In this document: positions 24,966-32,278 of the stretch, piece by piece | Layout of the letters: the number at the start of each line of letters is the position of its first letter | Numbering within the stretch: the first letter of the stretch is position 1 | Notes under the pieces: generated by a model | The model's database searches: none | What the model was told of the DNA's origin: nothing | Seen by the model: the letters and a program-made list of their open reading frames with translations, nothing else | NCBI RefSeq assembly: GCF_023715745.1 | Contig: NZ_JAMBOV010000001.1 | Coordinates: forward strand, 496,001 to 560,000 | Length of the DNA stretch: 64,000 nucleotides | Reading direction: 5' to 3' | Source: Microbacterium oleivorans | GTDB lineage: Bacteria; Actinomycetota; Actinomycetes; Actinomycetales; Microbacteriaceae | Made by a program: the position numbers and the translations under genes

Positions 24966-26348
24966 ATGAGCGAATCCTCGCGCACGGGGTTCACCCCCAC
25001 CGGAACGATCAGCAGCCCCACCGACCGCCGACGCGTCGTCTTCGCGACCGTCGTCGGCACCACCGTGGAGTGGTACGACTTCTTCATCTACGCGCAGGCG
25101 GCCGGTCTCGTCTTCGCGCAGCTCTTCTTCGCGCCGCTCGGTGAGAGCACGGCGACGATCCTCTCGTTCCTCACGGTCGGCATCAGCTTCCTGTTCCGCC
25201 CGCTCGGCGCGTTCCTGGCCGGCCACTTCGGCGACAAGTACGGGCGCCGCGTGGTGCTGGTCGTGACCCTCATCCTCATGGGTGTCGCCACGACCCTCGT
25301 GGGTCTCCTGCCGACCTGGACCGTCATCGGCCTCGCCGCCCCGATCCTCCTGATCTTCCTGCGCATCCTGCAGGGCATCTCCGCCGGCGGCGAGTGGGGC
25401 GGTGCGGTGCTCATGGCCGTCGAGCACGCCCCCAAGCAGAAGCGCGGGCTGTTCGGCGCCTCGCCGCAGATCGGTGTGCCGATCGGTCTCCTCCTCGCCT
25501 CCGGGATGATGGCGCTGATGTCGGTCCTGGCACCGGGCGACGCCTTCCTCGAATGGGGCTGGCGTGTGCCGTTCCTCTTCTCGATCGTGCTGATCCTCGT
25601 CGGCTACTACATCCGTCGTCGCGTCGAGGAGAGCCCCGTCTTCCTCGAACTCGCCGAGCGCAAGGAGCGCACACGCACGCCGATCGTGCAGCTGTTCCGC
25701 AAGCACGCCCTCCTCGTCGTCATCGCGGCGCTCGTGTTCGCCGGCAACAACGCCGCGGGGTACATGACCACGGGCGGCTACATCCAGAACTACGCGACCA
25801 ACCCCGAGGGTCCGCTGGCGATGGACCGCAGCGGTGTCCTCCTGGCCGTCACCGGCTCGGCCCTGTTCTGGCTCGCCTCCACCTGGACCGCCGGCTGGAT
25901 CAGCGACCGCATCGGGCGCCGCGCCACCTACATCGGCGGGTGGATCCTGCAGCTGATCGGCGTGTTCACCCTGTTCCCGCTCGTGAACACCGGCGACCTC
26001 GGGCTCCTGTTCACCGCCCTCGCGATCCTCGCGATCGGTCTGGGGTTCACCTACGGTCAGCAGTCCGCGTACTACGCCGAGCTCTTCCCCGCCTCGATCC
26101 GCTTCTCGGGGGTCTCGATCTCCTACGCGATCGGCGCGATCCTCGGCGGTGCGTTCGCCCCCACGATCGCGACGGCACTCGTCCAGGCCACCGGGACGAC
26201 GTGGTCGGTCGCCTTCTACCTGGCCGGGATGACCGTGCTGGGCCTGCTCGCAACGCTGCTGCTGCGCGACCGGACCGGCATCCCCCTCGGGCCCGATCAC
26301 GAGGAGGAGCAGGCGAAGAGCCCGATCTACGGGGTGGCCCGGGCCTGA
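24966..26348 (+). CDS. MFS transporter, metabolite:H+ symporter type (aromatic acid uptake)
   Basis: 460 residues with twelve membrane helices. The family marker VVGTTVEWYDFFIY sits in helix 1, and RPLGAFLAGHFGDKYGRR follows helix 2. GISAGGEWGGAVLM lies in helix 4, and the mid-loop contains RRRVEESPVFLEL. These are hallmarks of the MHS family (proline/betaine, shikimate and aromatic-acid symporters). As the first gene of the divergent arm of the hpa locus it probably imports hydroxyphenylacetate. The ATG at 24966 was chosen over an upstream frame start at 24840, which runs through the promoter region. The flavin hydroxylase gene follows. Confidence 0.93.
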   Translation: MSESSRTGFTPTGTISSPTDRRRVVFATVVGTTVEWYDFFIYAQAAGLVFAQLFFAPLGESTATILSFLTVGISFLFRPLGAFLAGHFGDKYGRRVVLVVTLILMGVATTLVGLLPTWTVIGLAAPILLIFLRILQGISAGGEWGGAVLMAVEHAPKQKRGLFGASPQIGVPIGLLLASGMMALMSVLAPGDAFLEWGWRVPFLFSIVLILVGYYIRRRVEESPVFLELAERKERTRTPIVQLFRKHALLVVIAALVFAGNNAAGYMTTGGYIQNYATNPEGPLAMDRSGVLLAVTGSALFWLASTWTAGWISDRIGRRATYIGGWILQLIGVFTLFPLVNTGDLGLLFTALAILAIGLGFTYGQQSAYYAELFPASIRFSGVSISYAIGAILGGAFAPTIATALVQATGTTWSVAFYLAGMTVLGLLATLLLRDRTGIPLGPDHEEEQAKSPIYGVARA

Positions 26349-26386
26349 ACCCGCGGCATCCGGTCGTCTTCTCGAAAGCGAGCACC

Positions 26387-28261
26387 ATGCAGTTCCACCA
26401 CCACGGCTACGTCTCGGGGGACCCGCGCGTCCAGGACGCCGCCGGGACCGGCATCGAGCGGCCGGACGACCTCCCCGACGAGACCGATGTGCTCATCGTG
26501 GGATCGGGGCCGGCCGGGATGCTGCTGGCCGCCCAGATGGCGCAGTTCCCGACCGTCTCGACCCGCATCATCGAGCGCCGCGGCGGCCGGCTGCCGCTGG
26601 GGCAGGCCGACGGCATCCAACCCCGCAGCGTCGAGACCTTCCAGGCATTCGGGTTCGCCGGGCGGATCATCGCCGAGGCGTACAACATCGGGTACATGAA
26701 CTTCTGGGGGCCCGACCCCGAGAATCCGTCGCGCATCCACCGCACCAACCGCACGGAGGACTACGGCCTCAAGATCAGCGAGTTCCCGCACCTCATCGTC
26801 AATCAGGCGCGGGTGCTCGACTACTTCGCCGAGGCGGCGGCGCTCGGGCCCGGCCGCATCCGTCCGGACTACGGTGTCGAGTTCCGCGGACTCAGCCGCG
26901 ACGACGCGGACGCGTATCCGCTCGCAGTGCGGGTGCGCCACGTCGAGGGCGACCGGGCGGGTGAGGAGCGCACGATCCGGGCGAAGTACGTCGTGGGCTG
27001 CGACGGTGCGCGCAGCGGTGTGCGCGAGGCGATCGGCCGGCGCCACGTCGGGGCGTTCGCGGCGCACGCGTGGGGCGTCATGGACGTGCTGGTGAACACG
27101 GACTTCCCCGATTGGCGCATCAAGTGCGCGATCAACTCCGAGGCGGGCAACATCCTGCACATCCCGCGGGAGGGCGGGTACCTCTCGCGGATGTACATCG
27201 ACCTCGGCGAGGTCGCCGACACCGACAACCGCGCGGTGCGCAGCACGCCGATCGAGGAGATCATCCGCCGGGCGAACGAGATCCTGCACCCGTACTCGAT
27301 CGACGTGAAGGAGGTCGCCTGGCACAGCGTGTACGAGGTCGGCCACCGCGTCACCGACCGGTTCGACGACGTCGAGGACGGCGACGGCCGCACCCCGCGG
27401 GTGTTCCTCACCGGCGACGCCTGCCACACGCACAGCGCGAAGGCCGGGCAGGGCATGAACGTGTCGATGCAGGACGGGTTCAACCTCGGCTGGAAGCTCG
27501 GTCACGTGCTCACCGGGCTCGCCCCGGCATCCCTCCTGTCGACCTACTCAGAGGAACGCCAGCCCGTCGCGCAGCAGCTCATCGACTTCGACCGGGAGTG
27601 GTCGTCGCTCATGGCCCGCAAACCCCACGAGATCTCCGACCCCGACGACCTCGCGAACTACTACCTGGCGACCGCCGAGTTCCCCTCGGGCTTCATGACG
27701 CGTTACGACGCGTCGGCGATCGTCGGCGACGACCGCCACCAGGCGCTTGCAGACGGGTACACCGTGGGCAAGCGCTTCGCGTCGGTCCCGGTCACGCGGG
27801 TGAGCGACGGCAACGTCGTGCACCTCGGCCACCACGCCCGCGCCGATGGCCGCTGGCGTGTCTACGCCTTCGCCGACACGGACGCCGCAGCCTTGGGCGC
27901 GTGGGCGGAGTGGGCGGCGTCCCCTGCATCACCGCTCGTGCGGTTCACACCCGCCGGAGCCGACGTCGACGCGGTGTTCGACGTCAAGGTCGTCTATCCG
28001 CAGCGCTACGACGAGGTCGACCTGCTCGCGGTGCCGCAGATCTTCCGGCCGGAGACGGGGCCGCTGGGGCTCATGGATTGGGAGAAGGTCTACGCGGCGG
28101 GACCGGGGGCGTGGAACTCCGTCGACATCTTCGCCGAGCGGGGGATCGACCCCCGCGGCGCCGTCGTGGTGGTCCGCCCCGATCAGTACGTCGCGGCGGT
28201 GCTGCCGCTCGAGGCCACCACCGAGCTCGACGCCTTCCTCTCCGGCGCGTTCGAGCGCTGA
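26387..28261 (+). CDS. FAD-dependent aromatic monooxygenase (phenol 2-/3-hydroxybenzoate 4-monooxygenase type)
   Basis: 624 residues. The FAD-binding N-terminus is VLIVGSGPAGMLLAAQMA, the NADPH/FAD motif is VVGCDGARSGVREAIG, and the second FAD motif FLTGDACHTHSAKAGQGMN is near residue 350. The C-terminal thioredoxin-like domain typical of phenol hydroxylases covers the last ~170 residues. By context it is the ring hydroxylase feeding the hpa pathway, converting a mono-hydroxyphenylacetate to homoprotocatechuate. That is inference: the usual 4-HPA hydroxylase is a different, two-component enzyme (HpaBC). The gene ends just before a strong hairpin. Confidence 0.9.
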   Translation: MQFHHHGYVSGDPRVQDAAGTGIERPDDLPDETDVLIVGSGPAGMLLAAQMAQFPTVSTRIIERRGGRLPLGQADGIQPRSVETFQAFGFAGRIIAEAYNIGYMNFWGPDPENPSRIHRTNRTEDYGLKISEFPHLIVNQARVLDYFAEAAALGPGRIRPDYGVEFRGLSRDDADAYPLAVRVRHVEGDRAGEERTIRAKYVVGCDGARSGVREAIGRRHVGAFAAHAWGVMDVLVNTDFPDWRIKCAINSEAGNILHIPREGGYLSRMYIDLGEVADTDNRAVRSTPIEEIIRRANEILHPYSIDVKEVAWHSVYEVGHRVTDRFDDVEDGDGRTPRVFLTGDACHTHSAKAGQGMNVSMQDGFNLGWKLGHVLTGLAPASLLSTYSEERQPVAQQLIDFDREWSSLMARKPHEISDPDDLANYYLATAEFPSGFMTRYDASAIVGDDRHQALADGYTVGKRFASVPVTRVSDGNVVHLGHHARADGRWRVYAFADTDAAALGAWAEWAASPASPLVRFTPAGADVDAVFDVKVVYPQRYDEVDLLAVPQIFRPETGPLGLMDWEKVYAAGPGAWNSVDIFAERGIDPRGAVVVVRPDQYVAAVLPLEATTELDAFLSGAFER

Positions 28262-28274
28262 CCGCGCGCTCGAT

Positions 28275-28323
28275 CCGACGCGATCTGCTGCCACCGAGCG
28301 GCGGAGACAGCAGATCGCGTCGG
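28275..28323. terminator. Strong 16-bp hairpin between convergent genes
   Basis: CCGACGCGATCTGCTG (28275-28290) and its exact complement (28308-28323) enclose a 17-base loop. It lies between two convergent genes and can serve both as a terminator without a T run. The first nine bases match the arms at 14952 and 36167. Confidence 0.7.
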
Positions 28324-28342
28324 GTCGCGAGTGAGCCGCGCC

Positions 28343-29431
28343 CTACCAGCTGCGAGCGGCGGAGGTCGCGGCCTTGGTGAGCTTCGTCTCGGGCACCACG
28401 AAGCGGTAGGTGCCCTTCGACGACGCAGTGTAGGCAGCCTTGCCCGAGGCGTTCGTCTTCCGGGTGGCGATCGTCTTCCAGCCCTTCGACGAGCGCTTCT
28501 GCACCTTCACCGTTGTGTCCTTCGGCGCCGCGGTGAACCCCGCCCCGGCGTCGAAGGAGACCGATGCGGTGTACGACGTCGCGACGACCGTACCCCAGGA
28601 GTAGGTCGCCTCGGACGAGATGCCGACCTTTCCGGCGGCCTTGCCCGTCGTCTTCTTCGCGATGGTCTTCGCCCCGCTGGCATCCGACCAGTGCGTCGGT
28701 GCGGCCTGCACCACGGCGCGCCACGTGCCCTTGGCGTCGTCACGGATGACGGCCGAGTAGGCACCCTTGCTGTTGCTCGTGACGGTCTTCTTCGTGATCC
28801 AGGTCGACCCGCTCTTCTTCTGCAGTGCGACGCGTGAGCCCGACTGCGGCACGAAGGCAGGAGAGCAGCACGACGGGTCGAACCGTGACACAGTCCCCGA
28901 GAACGCCACGCCGTCGACGCGTCGGGTGAGGCGCATCGTGGCGTCGGCGGCATGGCGCAGATCGATGGCCGCGTTCGCGAACACGACCCGCGGGCTGTCC
29001 GTCCAGTAGTCGGCGTCGTTGGCCGACGCCCAGGAGTAGCTCAGGCTCGCGTCCTGGACGGTGGCGGTGTACGACCCGGCGATGGCGAAGTCGGGGTAGG
29101 CGGGGAGCTCGAGCTGGACCCGGCCGTTCTGGTAGTCGATCCGCGACGTGCTGATCCGCCACGAATCGAGCTTGCGGTTGTCCTTCTTGCGGATGAGGGC
29201 GATGGTCACGCTCTCGAGGCAGTCGGGCGCCTGCCCGGCATCGGACTTCGCGACATCCACGTAGAAGATCTGCTCGTGCGAAGCCGCGGAGATCTTCTTC
29301 GGCGCGGTGAGTGTCACCGTGCAGGCGTTGACGATCGCCGCGTTCGCCGGCGCCGCGGCGACGAGCGATGAGAGCACGAGCGCGGTCGCCACCCCCACCG
29401 TGGTCGCGATCTTTGTGAACCGGAATGTCAT
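28343..29431 (-). CDS. Secreted protein of unknown function
   Basis: 362 residues. A clear Sec signal peptide runs to about residue 31 (MTFRFTKIATTVGVATALVL..., cleavage near APANA-A). The mature part is all-beta in character, with two similar Ig-like or bacterial surface segments: VALQKKSGSTWITKKTVTSN and VKVQKRSSKGWKTIATRKTN. Each is followed by GKxAYxA, a pattern seen in actinobacterial wall or matrix proteins. Three or four cysteines occur (NACTVTL, PDCLES, SCCSPA). AGGAGGA precedes the ATG at 29431. No enzymatic motif is seen, so an adhesive or structural role is only a guess. Confidence 0.85.
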   Translation of the reverse strand: MTFRFTKIATTVGVATALVLSSLVAAAPANAAIVNACTVTLTAPKKISAASHEQIFYVDVAKSDAGQAPDCLESVTIALIRKKDNRKLDSWRISTSRIDYQNGRVQLELPAYPDFAIAGSYTATVQDASLSYSWASANDADYWTDSPRVVFANAAIDLRHAADATMRLTRRVDGVAFSGTVSRFDPSCCSPAFVPQSGSRVALQKKSGSTWITKKTVTSNSKGAYSAVIRDDAKGTWRAVVQAAPTHWSDASGAKTIAKKTTGKAAGKVGISSEATYSWGTVVATSYTASVSFDAGAGFTAAPKDTTVKVQKRSSKGWKTIATRKTNASGKAAYTASSKGTYRFVVPETKLTKAATSAARSW

Positions 29432-29563
29432 GCGTTTCCTCCTGCAAGGGACTGGGCGTGCGGGCGCACGCGGCATCACATTAGGGAGTTCTCATCCGGG
29501 GGACGGGTGGTCGGAGGCTATCCGGACGAATCCGGACACTCCGGTGCGAGTGGTTGTCGCGCC

Positions 29564-29965
29564 TCAGGCGGTCAGGTCGGTGATGAGCGCCTCGACGCGG
29601 GCGCGGATGTCGTCGCGGATGCGACGGACGTCCTCGATGCCCTGCCCGGCGGGGTCGTCGAGCTGCCAGTCCTCGTAGCGCTTGCCGGGGAAGATCGGGC
29701 AGGCGTCGCCGCACCCCATCGTGATCACGACGTCCGACTCGCGGACTGCGTCGACGGTCAGCAGCTTCGGTGCGTTCGCGGCGATGTCGATGCCCTCCTC
29801 GGCCATGGCGTCGACGGCGACCGGATTGATGCGATCCTTCGGCTCGGAGCCGGCAGACAGCACCTCGACGCGGTCGCCCGCCAGATGCTGCAGGTACCCG
29901 GCGGCCATCTGGGAGCGTCCCGCGTTGTGGACGCAGACGAACAGGACGGTGGGGGTGGTGGTCAT
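29564..29965 (-). CDS. arsC: Arsenate reductase, low-molecular-weight phosphatase type
   Basis: 133 residues. The P-loop CVHNAGRS (Cys11-Arg17) is that of LMW-phosphatase-like arsenate reductases. Further cysteines at 85 and 89 (GCGDACP) fit the triple-cysteine relay that reduces arsenate to arsenite, and DWQLDDP holds the general acid. The ATG at 29965 overlaps the acetyltransferase stop (ATGA at 29962-29965). It is the last gene of a three-gene ars operon divergent from arsR. The electron donor (thioredoxin or mycothiol) is not decided by the sequence. Confidence 0.94.
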   Translation of the reverse strand: MTTTPTVLFVCVHNAGRSQMAAGYLQHLAGDRVEVLSAGSEPKDRINPVAVDAMAEEGIDIAANAPKLLTVDAVRESDVVITMGCGDACPIFPGKRYEDWQLDDPAGQGIEDVRRIRDDIRARVEALITDLTA

Positions 29966-30480
29966 GGGGTGTCGTGTCCGTTTCGGGTGGATCGGCGTTC
30001 GATGAGGAGCGTGTCGCGCCACTGTCCGGCGTGAGGACCGAGCATCGACCGGCCGATGCGTTCGCGCCGCCCGACGATTCGGAAGCCGGCGTTCTCGTGC
30101 AGCCGCAGGCTCACCTCATTCTCGGGGAAGACGCTCGACTGGATCGTCCAGTAGCCCGCCGACTCGGCGGCGTCGATGAACGCGTCGAGCAGGGCGCGTC
30201 CCACGCCTCGGCCGGTGTGCGCCGGGTCGACGTAGACGGAGTGCTCGATCACGCCGCGGTAGACCTCGCGGGTGGAGACGCGGGATGCCGCGACCCACCC
30301 GACGGCGCGGTCATCGGCGTCGACGGCGACGAGGCGCGCGTCTGGCACCTTGCCGGCATCGAACGCCTCCCATGTCGGGGTTGTCGTCTCGAACGTCGCC
30401 TCGCCCCCGGCGATCCCCGCGGCGAAGATGCGCTCGACGTCAGGCCAGTCGAGCGACGCCATCGGCCGTGTCCGTGTCAT
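29962..30480 (-). CDS. GNAT acetyltransferase, PAT/ArsN1-like
   Basis: 172 residues of the phosphinothricin-acetyltransferase-like branch of GNAT. The N-terminal substrate loop is FAAGIAGGEATFETTTPTW. The acetyl-CoA site is VYVDPAHTGRGVGRALL, and the end block is GFRIVGRRERIG...QWRDTLL. In ars operons such enzymes (ArsN1) acetylate the organoarsenical arsinothricin, so that activity is a reasonable hypothesis here. The ATG at 30480 shares one base with the stop of the upstream flavoprotein gene (TGATG), and the 3' end overlaps arsC. The whole operon is translationally coupled. Confidence 0.9.
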   Translation of the reverse strand: MTRTRPMASLDWPDVERIFAAGIAGGEATFETTTPTWEAFDAGKVPDARLVAVDADDRAVGWVAASRVSTREVYRGVIEHSVYVDPAHTGRGVGRALLDAFIDAAESAGYWTIQSSVFPENEVSLRLHENAGFRIVGRRERIGRSMLGPHAGQWRDTLLIERRSTRNGHDTP

Positions 30481-31781
30481 CAGCAGCACCCGCCCAGGTC
30501 GGTGGAGCACACGCCGGTCGCCGGAAGCGTCAGCCGGACCTGCGTCGCGGCGCGCATGTCGCCGTCGATCCACGCCACGACCGAGCGCACCTGCTCGTAG
30601 CCGGTCGCGAGCAGGAACGTCGGTGCGCGGCCGTAGGACTTCATGCCGACGATGAAGAAGCCGTGCTCGGGATGCCGCAGCTCGTCGAAGCCGTGCGGCT
30701 CGACGGTGCCGCACGAGTGCACGTTGGGGTCGATGAGCGGCGCGAGCCGGACGGGCGCCTCGACGATGTCGTCGAGCCCGAGCCGGATCTCGCGCAGCAT
30801 CGACAGATCGGGCCGAAAACCCGTCGCGCCGACGACGAGATCCGTGTCGTGGACGGATGCCGCGCCTCGCCGCATCCCGATCAGTCGGGCACCGTCGCCG
30901 CGACGCTCGACCGAACCGATCTCGAACGAGTCGACCTTCTCGATCCGTCCGCTGTCGACGAGAGCGTCCAGGCGCGACCCGAGCGCGGCGCGGTCGCCGA
31001 GCTCGTCCTCGGTGGAGGAGGACACGCGCACCGCTGTCGGATTGCGGATCAGCCAGGTGATGCGGGTGCCGGGCTCGGACTCGGCGAGGGTCGCGAGGGC
31101 CAGGAGGGTGTTCGCGGCGGAGTGGCCGGCGCCCACGACGGTCGTGTGGCGCCCGGCGAAGCGCGTCCGGTCTCGCCCGAGAACGTCGGGCAGGGGGTGC
31201 ACGAGCCGGTCGCCGAGGCCGGCGGTGCCGAGCAGGTCGAGACCGGTGGAGCCGAGCGGATTGGGGGAGTCGTAGGTGCCGGAGGCGTCGATCACGGCGC
31301 GGGCCGTCAGCTCGCCGATCCCGTCGGTCGTGACGTACCGGATGACGAACGGCGTCGTCTCGCGCCCGGTGCTGCGGGTGCGGTCCATGCCCTCTCGGGC
31401 GACGGCGATCACGCGCGACCCGTAGCGGATGCGGGGGCGCATCGCCTCGAGCTCGGCGAGGGGCGTCGCGTAGGACTCCACCAGCTCGCGCCCGGTGGGC
31501 GCGGCATCCGGCTCGGGTGCGACCCAGCCCGAGGCCTCGAGGAGACGGCGGGATGCCGGGTCGACGAGGTGGCGCCACGGCGAGAAGAGGCGGATGTGCC
31601 CCCATCGCCGGACGGCGGCGGCGGGTCCGTCACCCGCTTCGAGCACGATGACGTCGACGCCGCGCTCGAGGAGGTGCGCCGCGGCGGCGAGGCCGACGGG
31701 TCCCGCGCCGATGACGACCACCGGGAGTGTGGCGAGCCGCGAGGTGGCGGTCGCGCGGGGCGTGAGGTCGAGCAGCGTCAT
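30480..31781 (-). CDS. FAD/NAD(P)-dependent oxidoreductase of the ars operon
   Basis: 433 residues with two nucleotide-binding motifs: FAD at the N-terminus (VVVIGAGPVGLAAAAHLLE) and NAD(P) in the middle (TTVVGAGHSAANTLL). This is the arrangement of class B flavin monooxygenases. The C-terminus ends in a cysteine-rich tail, CSTDLGGCC, suited to binding a thiophilic metalloid. It is the first gene of the arsR-controlled operon. ArsO-type flavoproteins are found in such operons, but their reaction is not settled, so I do not assign one. GGAGGACAGG lies before the ATG at 31781. Confidence 0.88.
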   Translation of the reverse strand: MTLLDLTPRATATSRLATLPVVVIGAGPVGLAAAAHLLERGVDVIVLEAGDGPAAAVRRWGHIRLFSPWRHLVDPASRRLLEASGWVAPEPDAAPTGRELVESYATPLAELEAMRPRIRYGSRVIAVAREGMDRTRSTGRETTPFVIRYVTTDGIGELTARAVIDASGTYDSPNPLGSTGLDLLGTAGLGDRLVHPLPDVLGRDRTRFAGRHTTVVGAGHSAANTLLALATLAESEPGTRITWLIRNPTAVRVSSSTEDELGDRAALGSRLDALVDSGRIEKVDSFEIGSVERRGDGARLIGMRRGAASVHDTDLVVGATGFRPDLSMLREIRLGLDDIVEAPVRLAPLIDPNVHSCGTVEPHGFDELRHPEHGFFIVGMKSYGRAPTFLLATGYEQVRSVVAWIDGDMRAATQVRLTLPATGVCSTDLGGCC

Positions 31782-31843
31782 CCTGTCCTCCGTATCGCTG
31801 GATGTCGATCGAAAGTATGCGCCGCTATATCGATGACTGTCAA

Positions 31844-31861
31844 TATCGATTATCATCGATA
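31844..31861. promoter_or_regulatory. ArsR operator (TATCGAT-4-ATCGATA)
   Basis: TATCGAT, TATC, ATCGATA: a perfect 7-base inverted repeat ending one base before the arsR ATG. A second half-like site, TATATCGAT, lies at 31826-31834. AT-rich and centred in the gap between arsR and the ars operon, it fits autorepression by ArsR in both directions. Confidence 0.72.
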
Positions 31862-31862
31862 C

Positions 31863-32219
31863 ATGGTGACGATGCTTCCCGTGATCCCGAGCCCTGCGGT
31901 CGACGCGGCTGCGTGCTGTGCTCCGCTCGTGAAGGAGCCGATCGGACAGGTGGAGGCGGAGCGCCTGGCTGTGACGATGAAGGCGCTCGCCGACCCTGCG
32001 CGCCTGCGCCTGCTGTCGATCGTCGCCTCGTCCGCCGGTCAGGAGGCGTGCGTGTGCGACCTGATCGAGCCGGTCGGCCTGTCGCAGCCCACGGTGTCGC
32101 ACCATCTCAGGGTGCTGACCGAAGCGGGCTTCCTCTCCCGCTCCAAGCGCGGCACGTGGGCGTACTACCGGCTTCAGCCCGAGGCACTCACCGGCATCGC
32201 GGACTTCCTGACCGCCTGA
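31863..32219 (+). CDS. arsR: ArsR family arsenite-responsive repressor
   Basis: 118 residues, one winged helix-turn-helix. The recognition helix is LSQPTVSHHLRVL. The metalloid-binding cysteines are Cys63/Cys65 in EACVCDLIEP at the start of the DNA-binding region, plus an N-terminal pair Cys18-Cys19 (AAACCAPL). An N-terminal Cys pair combined with a Cys in the helix region is the CgArsR arrangement known from Corynebacterium. It is divergent from arsC, ArsN-like and flavoprotein genes, with the palindromic operator immediately upstream. There is no space for a Shine-Dalgarno outside the operator, so translation may be leaderless. Confidence 0.94.
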   Translation: MVTMLPVIPSPAVDAAACCAPLVKEPIGQVEAERLAVTMKALADPARLRLLSIVASSAGQEACVCDLIEPVGLSQPTVSHHLRVLTEAGFLSRSKRGTWAYYRLQPEALTGIADFLTA

Positions 32220-32242
32220 CCCCCCGCCCCCCCGGGCGCCCC

Positions 32243-32248
32243 TAGAGT
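32243..32248 (+). promoter_or_regulatory. -10 box TAGAGT upstream of the RNA-repair operon
   Basis: TAGAGT ends about 30 bases before the hen1 ATG, leaving a short leader that contains the Shine-Dalgarno GGGGGAGG. Confidence 0.45.
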
Positions 32249-32278
32249 GGGGCGGATGCCACGACGGGGGAGGCGACG

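Noticed and set aside
29535-29565. Tandem TCCGGAC units between the secreted-protein gene and arsC
   Set aside because: Too short and too close to chance in this base composition to call a repeat or operator.
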